Made by a program: the position numbers and the translations under genes. DNA of 64,000 nt, taken from Tetrapyrgos nigripes. Its lineage: Eukaryota > Basidiomycota > Agaricomycetes > Agaricales > Campanellaceae. The notes beneath the pieces were generated by a model. That model saw only the letters and a list, made by a program, of their open reading frames with translations, searched no databases and was not told where the DNA came from. Location of the stretch: the NCBI GenBank assembly GCA_013368315.1, contig JAACJM010000022.1, forward strand, positions 372,001 to 436,000, given 5' to 3'. Numbering within the stretch: position 1 is the first letter of the stretch; each line of letters begins with the position of its first letter. This document shows positions 24,290 through 36,493 of the stretch, one piece after another.

Positions 24290-24640
24290 CTGGTGGAAGA
24301 ACTGGCCGAAGAGGATACCCCAAAGAATCAAACCAGGGCTTATCAACCGAAATCCTCCTCCAAACCACGCTCCACATTCCATCACGGAGCATGGCAGACT
24401 TGGCGGTTGAACCAATGAAGATATTGACAGTCCCTGAGGGAGATAAACCGACTTGGGTCTGGGGTTGTGTGGAGAATGGTTTGGTTAGGTGGTCAACATC
24501 ATCCAGCCCAAGAACTCGACGCAGGCCCAATGAGGCACATCAGGAGCTGAACAGGTCGAAAGGCACAGCCTCAAACATGGTGTGGGTTGGTTACCTCCTC
24601 CCTGCAGAAAACGATGATTGTAAAAGTTGATGATTTTTTG
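24290..24640 (-). other. Possible orphan exon, unrecognised
   Basis: A minus-strand open segment reads LGLRRVLGLDDVDHLTK through GTVNIFIGSTAKSAMLRDG and ends PLRPVLPPG at a good GTACGT donor near 24290. The composition looks protein-like, but I cannot name the family and find no matching downstream exon. It lies between the inverted-repeat segment and the CACTGG element starting at 24692, so it may be a displaced gene fragment. Confidence 0.3.
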
Positions 24641-24691
24641 TCTACTTTTTGACAAGGAAGAAAGATGAGATTGGAAATGATTTCTTTCAGA

Positions 24692-25122
24692 CACTGGAGG
24701 CAAATCCCTGTAAATCATCTGCCATACAGAGGTATTACAGTGACCTTACAACAAGTCATTCAATAAGTAATCCACCTTGTATTACAGAGGTATTACAGAG
24801 AGAAGAATTTTCCAGAGCAATGCTGTAAGACTGCTGTAAGACAAGTTGTATTACAGGGACATTTCAGAGGGCAAATCCCTGTAGATCCGGTGCCCTACAT
24901 AGGGATTACAGCAACCTTACACCAAGCCATTCAACAAGTAATCTGCCTTGGATTACAGAAGTATTACAGAGAGAAGAAATTTTCAGAGCAATGCTGTAAG
25001 ACTGCTGTAAGACAAGTTGGATTACAGGAACATTTCAGAGTGACATGGTGTCACAGTAATACATTGGGTAATACAGCCAAGAAATACAGAAGTATTTCAG
25101 TGTGACAACAAGTCACAGTATA
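24692..25122. repeat. Left arm of the split CACTGG minisatellite element
   Basis: The arm consists of two imperfect tandem copies of about 173-190 bp, starting at 24697 (GGCAAATCCCTGTAAATC) and 24869 (GGCAAATCCCTGTAGATC), followed by a segment with GTGAC-N5-GTCAC palindromes. TTACAG hexamers recur throughout. No coding capacity. Confidence 0.8.
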
Positions 25123-25387
25123 CACTGGAGGCAAGCTCATGGGAAGCCTGCACCAGGCTTCCTCACGGGAAGCCAACTTGGAGCCGACATTTCAAGTCGT
25201 CCGGTGTTCAAACTTAGAGGGCCTGAGTACAGAGGGCCTAAGTAATTAGGGTTTATCTACACAATGTACATAAATAGATCTTACAAATATGATATCTGTT
25301 GCTAGCAAGTTGCTAGGTTGAGGAATACAAGGAATGACAAAGTGAGATATTGATAGCAATACAAAGATCAAAGCGTTGGTAAAGTAG

Positions 25388-25955
25388 CAGGGCTCCTATC
25401 GGATCAGATGATCCGGCGCCATCCGAGCGATTGCTGCTTTGGATGCGGATGCGGATGGCATCTGACCAATCCGAAGATGATCTGCAGATGCGTTAGAGGC
25501 ATGGGAAGGCATTGTCGTCACCCTATCTGGCTCAGTCTTGAGCTTTTCCTAGGTACTGTACAGTTCTAAGCATATCCTTTTCATCAATTAAAGCAATAGT
25601 AGGCAGCCTGGGTTCCATACAATAGGATTTCAACACCAAAGGTAGTCTAGTTGCTCAGTGTGAGAACTTAGAAGCTTTCTGGCTGAAGTGCCGGAAGTGA
25701 CTGTTCTCAGGGAATTTCTCAAATACTGTAAGTGCTTTATTTCAAAGTAAAGTAATAAACAAAAATACACTAAAAAACTGAAAGGAAAGTTCAGAATAAG
25801 GGTCTAGGGCACTGTACTGTGCAGGTGGCTGCCATCTGTGGATAATCCGTTGGATTGTCGGATGCCATCTGTCAGGTGCAGATTGAGATTTTTTATCTAC
25901 CAATCTGCTCGGATGGCATCCGAATCTGACCCAATCCGATCTGATAGGAGCCCTA
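25388..25955. mobile_element. hAT-like MITE
   Basis: The left end AGGGCTCCTATCGGATCAGA (about 25389) and inverted right end TCTGATAGGAGCCCT (to 25955) resemble the TAGGGCTCC-type ends of the hAT element at 16254. Subterminal GGATGGCATC/GATGCCATCC motifs recur on both sides. No matching 8-bp duplication is visible, so it is old or rearranged. Confidence 0.55.
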
Positions 25956-27889
25956 ACACAAATATCCTCATCTCAACGATTCGCTTCGCTGTTGGTGTCG
26001 CGAACCTTCAATCCGAAATCCATCTTCATGATAGTCTAGTTTTCTTTTGTTAGGCGGGGCCGCACCAGGTGTTGTTACATAAGCTAACAGTGCTCCCACA
26101 GTTCTGCTCACTCATTAAGCCACTGAATTGCAGCTTGGAAAATGCTCTAGAGCTGAGTGATGAAACTGTAAATAAGATATCTTAAGCATACACAGAAAAC
26201 TGGAGCAAATTTCGCTGCACAAACACTCATTTTTGTTGACCGGTTACTGCTTAGAGGAATTGCCGGATTAATGCCAGATAGTGCTGCCTAGAACTTGGAG
26301 CATCCAAAGCTCGACTTTTCAGCCACAAACCTCCAACATTTGTACAGTACTAGATATAAGTCTTTTATCATTGTAATTTTAGTTTAAAGTACTACTAGTA
26401 GTGTAATAATATTCGGATTTGAGGAAAGAGACCATGGGAAATATCTAGCTTACCTCATCAAAATCCTGGCGCAGCCCCGCCTTGTGAGAAAAAACCAGAC
26501 TCAAGGGGGTGCACTCCAGGAAGTTATTGACAGGGGGTCAGAAAAAATTTTAAGGGCCTAACGCCATGGACCTACCTACCTACACGTGACAAATATGATG
26601 TCATATACCTAACTGGGGAAAGATGCCACTGCTTCGCATGGCAAATTACGAGGCCCAAGATAATATGACCAGAAAAAGGTCATCGCTACTAAGGAATAGG
26701 CAACATACTGAATCCGTCCCTCCAAACTCAGCTTCCAGTATACCGTAGTGATCTTCGCATACCTTCCGATCTCTCCCAAATCCATAGACGCGTCACTAAA
26801 CGGAAATAGAAAGGATGATTGGCATATGAAGGAATAAATGAATAGGGAGGAGGGACGATCCATGTCCAGCGAAGCTGGCAAACCCGATTACTATTTTTTC
26901 TATCTCATTCTAATTTATCATGCACACTAATCATCCTTTTCCTAACTCTATCACAGGCCATATCTCTAACCAGATAACAAGAGCCCGACCAAACCATGAA
27001 ATCCATCCAAAACTCCAATTACAATGAAAATTGATGAAAAAGGGAAGACGAGGAGAACTATGCCCACTTCGTTTCTGAGAGAGAGTGTTAATGGCATCAG
27101 CTGCAGCATGACGTTGTGGTCGTCAACGTCAACAGTCCTTTGACCTGGTCCAGACCGAGTCTAGACTTTTTGGTTGTCGGGAAGGGTAGAGACTGGCCTA
27201 GGGGTGGGAGACTGAACCTGTGGAAAATTTTTCGAGGTCGACCTAAGTTAACTCAGCCTAAAGGCCTCGTAATATAGTAATCACTACTGCCAGCTCATTG
27301 CGTCTTCGACTTCTTCACTCTCTTGCAGTCATTGCAGACCCAATTATCCCTCCTGAAGTCCTCTCCATGATCCAAGCAAAGAATATGATACTATAAATGA
27401 TGGTTAGCTTGAGCATAGGTATGTGAACAACAAGCAATCTCTCACACCCATATTGTCTCACATCCTTTTCTTGTACATCTAATGACTCTTGTTTTATCAT
27501 TCATACGAAACACATACTGGAAGTGGTGGTGTATTACTGTCTTGGAGAGCCATTGCATTGGGCTCGCTTCAAGCTGAGGATGAAGTTGGAACTCAAAGGT
27601 CTCTCAAATTTCCAATACTTGTGCAGAAGTTCCCATCTCTTACGCATGTAGAGATTTAGTCCTAGACTTCTAGTGAGGGAATCTCTTTGAAACTGTCCTA
27701 GAGCGGCTCATATATACCCATTTTCTTGTAAAAATATTATAGTGAAGTACCCAAGATGTTTGGTAGAGCCAACTTCTTTCCTTGCTTGACATGTGGTCGT
27801 GCTAGCTTATCTCAAGGTAATTGTGACTCTGGTGCCTCAGTAACATGTTCTATTTTGTACACAATATTGATTTTTAAGGTCACTTTCTT
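25956..27889. other. Non-coding interior of the CACTA-like element
   Basis: No gene is recognised. A MULE-type end-like sequence lies at about 26500-26580 (TCAAGGGGGT, then GGGGGTCAGAAAAAATTTTA). A repeat at about 27098-27285 (TTGTCGGGAAGGG core) recurs in direct orientation at about 32680-32885, and a short piece at 26620-26660 recurs at 32565-32605. Confidence 0.4.
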
Positions 27890-28028
27890 AGGGGGTCCAA
27901 AAAAAATTTAAGGCTCTTGCAGGTTGCAGTTGTGTGAATTCTGCGTGCCACTCCTGCGTGCCACCTGTGTGCCAGTACCTTACCTGCATGCCAATTAGCC
28001 GACCCCGGAATTAGGCGAGCTGCTGCGA

Positions 28029-28421
28029 CGCTCCTGTCCCCATTAGGGGTGACTTCCACAATCAGGCACGTAGGCCTGATCGCAGTCCGTCCATCCACCC
28101 ACTGTCTATTTATCTGTAGTATATGTACATGTATAGGATGTATGTATGTAAATACTTTTGTAACGAGGTGTAGTTTACTAGTACATATATCTAGAAGTGA
28201 GCAAGAACCTCGAGAAATCTCGACTTATAATCAAATTGAATTAATTCTGCTCTGACGCTCTGATACTCCTATCCCTATTAGGGGCGACTCCACAATCAGG
28301 CACGTAGGCCTGATCGCAGTCCGTCCATCCACCCACTGTCTATTTATCTGTAGTATATGTACATGTACAGGATGTATGTATGTAAATACTTTTGTAACGA
28401 GGTTTAGTTTACTAGTACAGA
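28029..28421 (+). repeat. Direct duplication of a 157-bp segment
   Basis: 28029-28186 and 28265-28421 are direct copies with few differences (shared: AATCAGGCACGTAGGCCTGA; GTAACGAGGTxTAGTTTACT). A 78-bp spacer separates them. No open frame or LTR-like end is apparent. Just after, 28466-28520 holds three copies of a 17-19-bp unit (TATGGGTTATGAGGGAG). Confidence 0.8.
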
Positions 28422-28599
28422 TGACTCCCTCCTAGGCCATACCCCTAAATCACCCCTCCAAAGTATGGGTTATGAGGGAGTATGGGTTATGAGGGAGTAT
28501 GGGCCATGAGGAAGTCCGATTTTTTCGGACCCAAATCCGACATTTATTATTTTTATCTACATAAAGTATGAGGATGCACAAACAGAATAGATTACTACT

Positions 28600-29110
28600 T
28601 TGAACGCTGGAAGAATTGAGTGATCTGAGTGTCATGCATGGCATGCGTGGCTTCCAGATGAGTTTGGCGGCCAAAAGAAGCCAAGATTACTTCAAGCTTC
28701 CGAGCAAATGGCTCATCAATCTCACAGAAACTGCCTCCATAGCCTCCCGACGACTTGGCCTATCCTCTAGTGGAGCATCATCATCCGCATCATCATCCCC
28801 TCTATTGATTTCACTATTCTCGCGAGCTTCTTGAGCCTCCTGAACAGCGATACAAATGTTCTGAAGAACATCCTTCTCACTAAGACCATAAAACTCGTTC
28901 ATGGCATCACCTTCGTTTTCTGGATTAAGGAAGTTTTCAATGTCCATCCGATTTGAGCGTTGTAGCGCACCTGTTGCCACCAAGTCATCAATGGTTGCCA
29001 TGAGTTCCTGCTCAACACGAGAAATTGGGTCTTCTACATCAGGTGTAGAGTCTAGAAGTGAAGTGATAGGAATGGAAATGGGTCCGGAGACATACACCCA
29101 CAATAAGTGA
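28600..29110 (-). pseudogene. C-terminal remnant of a pogo/Fot1-like transposase
   Basis: The minus-strand frame reads VEQELMATIDDLVATGALQR, then LEDRPSRREAMEAVSVRL. After a one-base frame change it continues EPFARKLEVILASFGRQTHL and ends at a stop after QFFQRSK near 28601. This matches the tail region of DDE_1 (pogo/tigger-like) transposases common in Agaricomycetes. The catalytic domain is absent. The beginning of the open frame, a GGC/CCN-rich microsatellite at 29117-29155, is not part of it. Confidence 0.5.
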
Positions 29111-29237
29111 AGGCTGCTTAGTGGTGGCGGCGGTGGTGGCAGCGGCGGCGCCCGCTGCTTTCTTGTTCTCAAAATTCTATTAAATCTGGTACATATATGT
29201 ATTGTTTCAGAGCGACTACAGATTGTTACACATAAGT

Positions 29238-31130
29238 ATGGCCTATGAGATCAATCTGGCCGTACAGTGGCCCATGTGGACCAATAGCGGAAGTAATCGC
29301 AAAGGCAACTATGAGTCGCCTTCAATAGCTGGTGGCTGGGAGACTGTTAGGAGGTGCTATGGTGTTTTTCGTTGCCAAGATCCCCAATGTGGCAATATTG
29401 TTCGCCCACAGACCAGCACGCCAATTGATCGCCAGCTTGGTGGGAAATGTGTCTGTGGCTCAGATTTCGACCATGTTTCGTGCCCTGCTGTGGCATATTT
29501 GATCACTTATTCCCGTATCGGTGATGATCACACCACTCAGAAGTACCGATACATCAATGGCTCTGAGCCACACTGCCATTCACAGTTGCCTACTGTTCTT
29601 CATTTCACTGCCAAGGAGGAGGCCAATGTCACAGAGCTTGTCAACACACACTACAGCAAGAAACCGATTCAACTTCTGGTTGGACCCAAAACTGCTACTG
29701 GTCATCAGCCTGGCACTGCAGCTCTTGCCCAAGCAGCTAACAATCCTGATTCCTGGCGATATCGCTTGCGAAAAATTTGTGGTGCTCACAAATCGGAAAA
29801 TGGTCACATGTTTTTGGCACAATTCAATCATTGGAAGCAAAGGCATGAGGGGTATGTCAATGTCCATATCAGCACAGTTGGCTTTGATACCATCACCGTC
29901 ATTGCTTTCAACGCCGTGTGGATGCAGGACCAGCTTTTGCCCAAAGCCGAACTCAAAGATATCATTGCGCCAGTGGAAGGATTGCTGACTGATGGGGCAC
30001 ATAAATTCTGGTCTGCACCAAATGCCATCCTTATTGTCACAACCGCTTTCTCTCCTGTCATTCACATATGGGTGCCTGGAATGTTCAGCTTCTCGGACGG
30101 TGCCACTGCCAAGCATTACCAGTATCACTTCATTGCGGTCTTTGAAAGCATTGCAGCAGCAGCTTTATCTAAGGGCATCGAGATCCAGGATGAAATGTTT
30201 GCAATGGTAAATAAATTTCCATTTGGTCACATATCCACTGATTAACTCTGTTTAAATAGGTGGTAGACTTTAGTGATGCACAGCAGCATGGTTTCAATGA
30301 GGCTTTCAAGGAGTTTCTGGGCCAGGTTGAGGGTGGTAAACGCAGCCCTGAGGAGTTGGAGGAAGTGGCAAAGGGATTATTGAAGGGATGCGAGTATCAC
30401 TATGACAAGTCAGTCACTCGAGCAGCAAGGATTGGAGAGGTTGTTCCACCAGAAACTGAGGCTGCATTCAAGACATTGTGTCGCATGCTCAGAACCACCA
30501 ATGATGCTGCTGAGTTCCATGACACTATTTCTCAGCTTCGGAACAAATGGCCTGACACTGCACCTTGGCTAAATTGGTGGTTGGAACCAGAGCATGCCTC
30601 CATGATCTTTCCAGTGTGCCGGACAATGGATCCAGAGCTGGTGTCCAGACTTCCTAGTACTACCAATCCAGAGGAAGCTATGCACCCTAAGATCTATGAG
30701 ATTGCTGGCAAAGGTCAAGACATTGTTGATGGATTTGAGGGTTTGGTTATGGTTGAGAAGTATCATCATAATCTTCATGATGTGGCCTCTGGTGAGTCTT
30801 TTGCAAATTGATAAAATTTGATGCAAATTCAGATTTTCCAATATAGTGGGTGCACCTATACATTATGGAACAGGAAAAGGCCTTGGCAAATCTCATCATC
30901 AACAATCAATTACTTCGTATTTCACACCACCAAAGCCTCCGCCATCACCCTTCAAGCGCAACCGTTCCAATATCAAGGAAGGCCAAGGCCCTGATACCAG
31001 GGCTGATTTCCGTCGTGCAAAACAGTCACACCAGGTTGCTTTTGCAGACGACACAGATCATGATTTGTTGACTCAGCGACAAGTAAACGGGTCATGTATT
31101 GTCCTTATACTGCCCAAGTATCAGTTTTGA
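29238..31130 (+). CDS. MULE-type transposase with GCM-like zinc domain, intact (594 aa)
   Basis: Three exons, 29238-30206, 30260-30791 and 30847-31130, sum to 1785 nt = 595 codons, joined by GT-AG introns of 53 and 55 nt. Residues about 38-90 hold a Cys/His cluster (C40, C46, C51, C71, C73, H79, C82; CYGVFRCQDPQC...CVCGSDFDHVSC) resembling the WRKY-GCM zinc-binding domains of Mutator-like transposases, probably for terminal DNA binding. The DDE core follows: D252 in LLTDGAHKFW, D326 in VVDFSDAQQ, and E461 or E462 in TTNPEEAMH. The C-terminus has a basic tail (PFKRNRSN). No stop or frameshift interrupts it, unlike all other transposases here, so it may be recently active. It would cut and paste MULE DNA in the nucleus. 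Confidence 0.82.
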
Positions 31131-32951
31131 TAACTCTGGAGCTGGAACGCAAGTGGCACATATTATAATTCTATCTATTATGGCGCAAATATTATTTTCG
31201 ACGCGTTGGGGACTGGCACGCAGGTATATGTGACCTGTGTGCCAGCCCGATCAATCTGCGTGTCATCTGATGGCTCGGAGTGTATGTCGACAGGCCTGCG
31301 TGTCAGTTTTTGAACACAGGAATCGACTTGAAAAGCTCATCTTGGATTGAAAATCAAGGTGTAGTACTCATAGTTGATGATACTAGGCTCAAGATACATT
31401 ATTGAGATAAAATTTAGGCCGAAATGAGCCCTTGGAGGCATTATTGATGGTAGTGAGCTATACATAACACTGTATTCCCATCCGAAATCGAAGAATAAAC
31501 ATTACTAAATGTTCATGTCCTGCAAAAGAAGTGAAATTGTGCTCATCTACAAAACTTAAATACATGGTACTTATATACGAGTGACACGCAGGCACGCAGG
31601 TACTGGCATGCAGGCATGCAGGCACGGCACGCAGAATTCCACATACCGTGCAGGTTGAACCTACCTACCTATCCCATGTCCAGAATTCTCTGGTCTGGAC
31701 CCCCTTGACGAGACTACATACACATGACTATCCGTGTATTGTCAGTCTGGATCCTCGAGACTATCTTCATAAGGAATTTCTCTTGGTGACCAGCCTGCTA
31801 TACCATTCCAGTTCCAACTCCTCGAGCAACAATATAATAGTTGAGTGCACATGGGAATGGCTGTTTTGAATGGCCAATGAAAAGACTAGCTCAGGTTTTC
31901 ATGTGAAGGACCAGTAAATGGTGTTAACCAACAGAATACAAAAGCAGGCTGATGCAACAAGAAGGGATCATCTCCTGGAGAAAAACGATGAACATCATCC
32001 TGGCCAACAGGTCAGCAGGAAGACAAGGAACAAACATGAACTGAATGAAAAATTGCAGGCTTTGTGAGCCCAAGCCAAGGCAAATGGTTCAGATGCAGAT
32101 GATTCAGATAATGAGGAGGATATGTCAGAGATGAATGAGAATTCTGCAGGGAGGGTCAGAAGAGGAATGCAGTGTGTACTTTTCACTCACCTTCAAAAAT
32201 GAACATCTCTTCTCATACTCCTCATCTCTTTCCCAGAGCAGAGTATGTCAATGATAACATATATGACAGCTCTCCCTGCCACATGGCTTAATCTGTGTGG
32301 TTGTGCCAGTCATAGCACTACTGGAGTTGCTCTTGACAGTATTGCTCTCATTCTAACAACAGTATTCCACATCATTTCCATTACAGTGCTGCAACGTCTT
32401 GGTTATGAGATCGATATCTAGGTGCCACACACTCCTTGAGATGTTTGTTCTACTTACAACTCTCTGCAAATCAAACCAACCATCATCCGCACTGTCTCCT
32501 GTCCCAAATGCTTTGCACTCTATCCCCTCACATCTAACCTCCCTGGTCATTGTCTCTGGAAACTGGGGCAAAGGGCCATTGCTTTGCATGGCAAATTACA
32601 AGGCCCTTTCACGTAGTCTAACTTAGGTTATGCAGAAGGGAGGGAGAATCAGGGCATTAGATAAGCAGACCAATTTGACATGCTAGCATGATGTTGTGGT
32701 TATTGACGTCAACAGTCCTTGGATCTGGTCCAGACCGAGTCTGGACATTCCGGTTGTCGGGAAGGGCAAAGGCCGGCTGTGACAACGAAAAGGGGTGGGA
32801 GTTTGAGATCGTGGTAAATTTTTTGAGCTCGACATAAGTTAACTTGGCCTTTAAGAGGCCTTGTAAAAGGAGTATATGTAAAGAAAGAATGTGGAACACC
32901 GTTGAAAATCAAAAGGAGAACTGGCAGGAGAGAAATCACTATTCCTAGGCG
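31131..32951. other. Non-coding/decayed interior of the CACTA-like element
   Basis: 31190-31640 holds the right-side MULE repeats. 31920-32190 has an acidic coding-like stretch on the plus strand (SDADDSDNEEDMSEMNENSA) broken by stops, perhaps the N-terminal part of the tnp2-like protein. 32565-32885 is a dispersed repeat shared with 26620-27285. Confidence 0.4.
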
Positions 32952-33815
32952 GTGTATAGTACACAATGTTTCAGGTCATGGCTTGAGTTCATTCTGATTG
33001 AGGAGATGATCAACAAGTCCTATAATCCACTGTCCTCTCCTGATGGCAATGTGTGGAATACCTGGCAAAGCAGAGCTTGGCGTACATGGCCTGGGTTTCC
33101 TCTAAGACCAGGCAATCTCACATTCTCTCTGTATGTCGATTGGTTCGACCCGTTTACCAATAAAGTTGCTGGTAAAATTGTATCCTGCAGTGCTATCCTC
33201 CTCTGTTGCATGAGCCTTCCCCCTGAACTCTGTCATCTTCCTGAAAACACCTTCATTGTTGTGATCACCCCCAGCCCTAAAACTCCAGATGTCACCACCA
33301 TATCTCATATCTTGCATCCTCTCATTGAGTTGCTCAACACTCACTGGCATGGTGTCATGATGTAGACACATCTTCATCCTACAGGAACCTTTATCTGTGT
33401 TATGGTGATTCCACTCATTGTTGATCTGGCAGCTATGTGAAAGATAACAGGCTTTCTGTCACATCAAGCTAAGCTTTACTGCTTGTTGTGCTTGGATCTC
33501 CATACAGACATGGAATGCCTGGATCTGAATAAATACCCATTGCAGGATCAAGCAAGGATAAGGGAGCAGGTGAACAAGTGGTTGGTGGAGCTGAGGTTAG
33601 GACATAAGGAAACCATTGCAACAAACAACAGTGTTTGCTGGACATCACTCCATGACCTCGAATACTTCAATCCTGTCAAGCACGTTGTACTTGGGTTCAT
33701 GCACAATATGCTTGAAGGCATTCTGCAAGATCATTTGCAGGAGCGATGGGGTATTGGGAAGAAGGATCAAAAGAGGAAGGGTAAAGGCAAGTATCCGAAG
33801 CAAACTTTAGGTGGT
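32952..33815 (+). pseudogene. CACTA (tnp2/Transposase_21-like) transposase remnant
   Basis: Two blocks resemble the transposase of basidiomycete CACTA-like elements: AWRTWPGFPLRPGNLTFSL and YVDWFDPFTNKVAGKIVSCS with LPPELCHLPENTF (32952-33365), then CLDLHTDMECLDLNKYPL, SVCWTSLHDLEYFNPVKHVV and LGFMHNMLEGILQDHLQERW (33483-33760). A frame break and stop separate them. Similarity ends near 33810, where copia integrase sequence starts. The remnant explains the CACTG ends and 3-bp duplication of the enclosing element, but it cannot supply active enzyme. Confidence 0.68.
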
Positions 33816-34435
33816 TTTTGGATATATGGGGAAAGGCAAGAGTGGTATCAGTTGGAGGGCATGAATATGCGATGCTAGAGAAAGATCAAGGGACTGGATA
33901 CAAATGGGCAGATTATTTGAAAGATAAGACAGCAGAGGGTTTGGTGGAATTACTGGAGAAAAGGAGGGTAAATGCAGAAACTCAGACGAGCAAAAAGCTG
34001 AAGCACACACAAACTGACAATGCTCACAGATTCAGATCACAAATATCTGCTGACTGGTGCAGTAAACACGGTATCATTCATGAATTCACTACAGCATAGG
34101 ACTCAGCAGCAAACGGGTTGGCAGAACATACCATTAGAGTTATTTCTCATACTCGAACTCTTCTAATCGACTCCAGATTACCACCCGAGTGGTGGGCACA
34201 TGCTATGGAGACTTCAATCTATGTTGAGAACTTCTTTCTGTCTGTCAGAACTCCAAATATTGTCCCAATCGAGAAGTGGACTGGTCAAAAGCAAAACATC
34301 TCTCACCTTATACTGTTTGGAAGTGCAGGTGTCACACATATTGCAGAAGAGACGGGAAGGGGACAGTTGGATGCAAGGGGTAGAAAGGTACAGATGATTG
34401 GATATGACAGGAGAGGGCAAAGGTATGGGAGTTGA
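33815..34435 (+). pseudogene. copia integrase core fragment
   Basis: Reads DIWGKARVVSVGGHEYAML, then LKHTQTDNAHRFRSQISADW (second catalytic Asp region, TDN), a stop at about 34097, NGLAEHTIRVISHTRTLLID (third catalytic Glu region) and LPPEWWAHAMETSIYVENFF. A premature stop lies between the second and third catalytic residues. Confidence 0.75.
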
Positions 34436-34773
34436 AAGAGATAATCAGGGTCAGAAATGTGATTTGGGAGAGAACCGAAGGGCATTGGGTTATTGAACCT
34501 GAGGGAGAGAATGAAGTATGCAATTATGAGTTCCTTGACATAAACTATCCAGCTTCAACAGCCAGCCAACCAGAATTAGAATCCAATCAAGATACTGCTA
34601 CTCCTGAATCAGAAATGTCCCCGACTGCCACACCCACTCCTATTCATAAACGCTGTTGTTGCTCACTGGCCCCAACTCCTGCCAAATGATCCACACACAC
34701 AAAAACCACAACTCAGCAAATGCTTGATTCCATGGATTTGGAAGAACAAGAACAATAAGCTCATGAGAAAAGG

Positions 34774-35966
34774 ATGGATTGGGCAATGCTAGTTGATGAA
34801 GAAGAGGAGGAAGATGTTTGGCAAATGCTTGAAGCCCATAATACGACTATTTCCAAACCAGACAATGAATTTGTTCCAAAAACATTCAAAGAAGCGAAGG
34901 AAAGACAGGATCTTTGGAGTGAACCAATGGAGAAAGAGATTGGGAAGATGGAAACGAGAAAGGCTTGGATGCCAATGGATAAGCCAGATGGTGTGAAAGA
35001 AATTGGAGTGAAGTGGTGTTACACATTGAAGAGGGACAGTGATGGAAAATTTATTGAGAGAAGGGCTAGATTGGTCGTGAAAGGGTACATGCAGGAGAAA
35101 AGAGTTCACTATTGGGATAGTTGGGCAATGGTTGCGAGGTACGAGTCTTTCAGGATGATTATTGCAATTGCCACATACCTAGGCCTTACCTTATGGTCAG
35201 GCAACTTTGCGTCTGTATACCTCAATGCCAAACCTCAAGGAAGAAATTATTTGGCTCTCCCTCCTGGATTCGAAAGTTGATACTCCTTGCAAAAGGGAAA
35301 TCAAACTGTCCTATTGATGAACATCAACATCTACAGTACAATAGATGCAGGAAATAACTGGTTCCATCTCCTCAACAAATCGTACAGGACCGTTGGACAT
35401 TACCCCATCTCTGCAGATCATGTGTACGACTCCAACAGACTTCTACAGGAGCCACCATCACAGCCACTTATACCAACAATGTGCTAGAAGCCTCAACAAG
35501 TAGGGAGGAAATGGAAAAGAAAGTTGAAGGAATAAAGGGAATGTTTGAGTTCAAGTTCTTTGGGGAACCAGACTTAGTGTTGGGAATGACGGTGAGGGTG
35601 AACAAGGAGAAGGGAACAATAGCTATTGACCAAAGGATACTCATAGAGATGCTGAAGAAGTTCAAGATGTTTGATTGCGCCCCTAAATATACCCCTATTC
35701 CTCCTGGACTTGACAGAGTCTCCGAATTCTACAAAGCTCAGCTTACTCCCATTACTCCTGCCAAACAATTCTTTATGCACGACAAGGATTATCTCAGTCT
35801 TCTTGGATCCTTAAACCACATTGCACTAGGAGCACGTCTGGATATCACATACTCTATCGCATTACTGCAATGCTACTCTAATGACCTGAGGCCTATTTAT
35901 TGGAAGACTCAACACGTTCTCGCGTATCTCAAGGTGACTTCTTATTATTCAATCATTTATCACTGA
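34774..35966 (+). pseudogene. copia reverse transcriptase, YVDD box altered
   Basis: 34774-35280 holds FKEAKERQDLWSEPMEKEIG, VKWCYTLKRDSDGKFIERRA and RLVVKGYMQEKRVHYWDSWA. After a break at 35280 the catalytic YVDD position reads YTNN (TYTNNVLEAS, about 35468-35497), removing both aspartates. 35481-35966 continues with FFGEPDLVLGMTVRVNKEKG and YLSLLGSLNHIALGARLDIT. Inactive on two grounds: frame breaks and loss of catalytic residues. Confidence 0.8.
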
Positions 35967-35989
35967 CGAAAGGACAGAGAACCAGAGAA

Positions 35990-36480
35990 GCTGATTCCAA
36001 GGGGTTATGCTGACACATCACATGCTGGCATCAAATATGAAAACAGATTAGCCACAAGAAAATCAACAATGGGATACATATTCTCATTAGCAGGGGGAGC
36101 AGTCAGCTGGAGTTCAGCAAAGCAGCGAGTAGTGGCTTTATCAACAACGGAAGCTGAGTATCTTTTGGGCGTGCACACAGGAAAGCAGGCAATATAGATA
36201 CACAAATTTCTTTTGGATGTTAACTCTAAACAACCTTTTCCTTATTCCATCTTCGTTGACAACATGAGCGCTCTTGCTTTAACAGAGGAAATGACAAAGC
36301 ATGCCTGAATGAAGCACTTTGACACTAACTGGGCATGGATTTGAGATTGCGTCTGCGAGAAGGAGCTCAAATTCGAGTATATTCCAACTTCCGAAAATGT
36401 TGCAGATATCATGACAAAGCCACTGACTCGCCCAAAGGTCAAACACTTTATAAAGGTTATTGGGTTGAAGGGGATGTAGG
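35990..36480 (+). pseudogene. copia RNase H remnant
   Basis: The frame ADTSHAGIKYENRLATRKST, MGYIFSLAGGAVSWSSAKQR, VVALSTTEAEYLL and ELKFEYIPTSENVADIMTKP is the canonical copia RNase H (active-site D and E visible in DTSHAG and TTEAEY). Several in-frame stops interrupt it. Confidence 0.78.
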
Positions 36481-36493
36481 ACTTCAGGAGGAG

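Larger units (their letters stand above)
27890..31705. mobile_element. Probable Mutator-like element (MULE)
   Basis: The region surrounds an intact MULE-type transposase gene. The left side (27890-28010) and inverted right side (31590-31705) share GGGGGTCCA, then GAATTCTGCGTGCC. Both are enriched in TGCGTGCC/TGCATGCC motifs that also cluster at 31210-31310. These look like long, decayed terminal inverted repeats. No 9-bp target duplication was found, so the ends are approximate. It is nested in the CACTA-like element. Confidence 0.5.

Noticed and set aside
28687..29172. Complete 161-codon gene starting MRTRKQRAPPLPPPPPPL
   Set aside because: The start lies in a GGC/GGT microsatellite; only the downstream part matches a pogo-like transposase tail and it then needs a frameshift.
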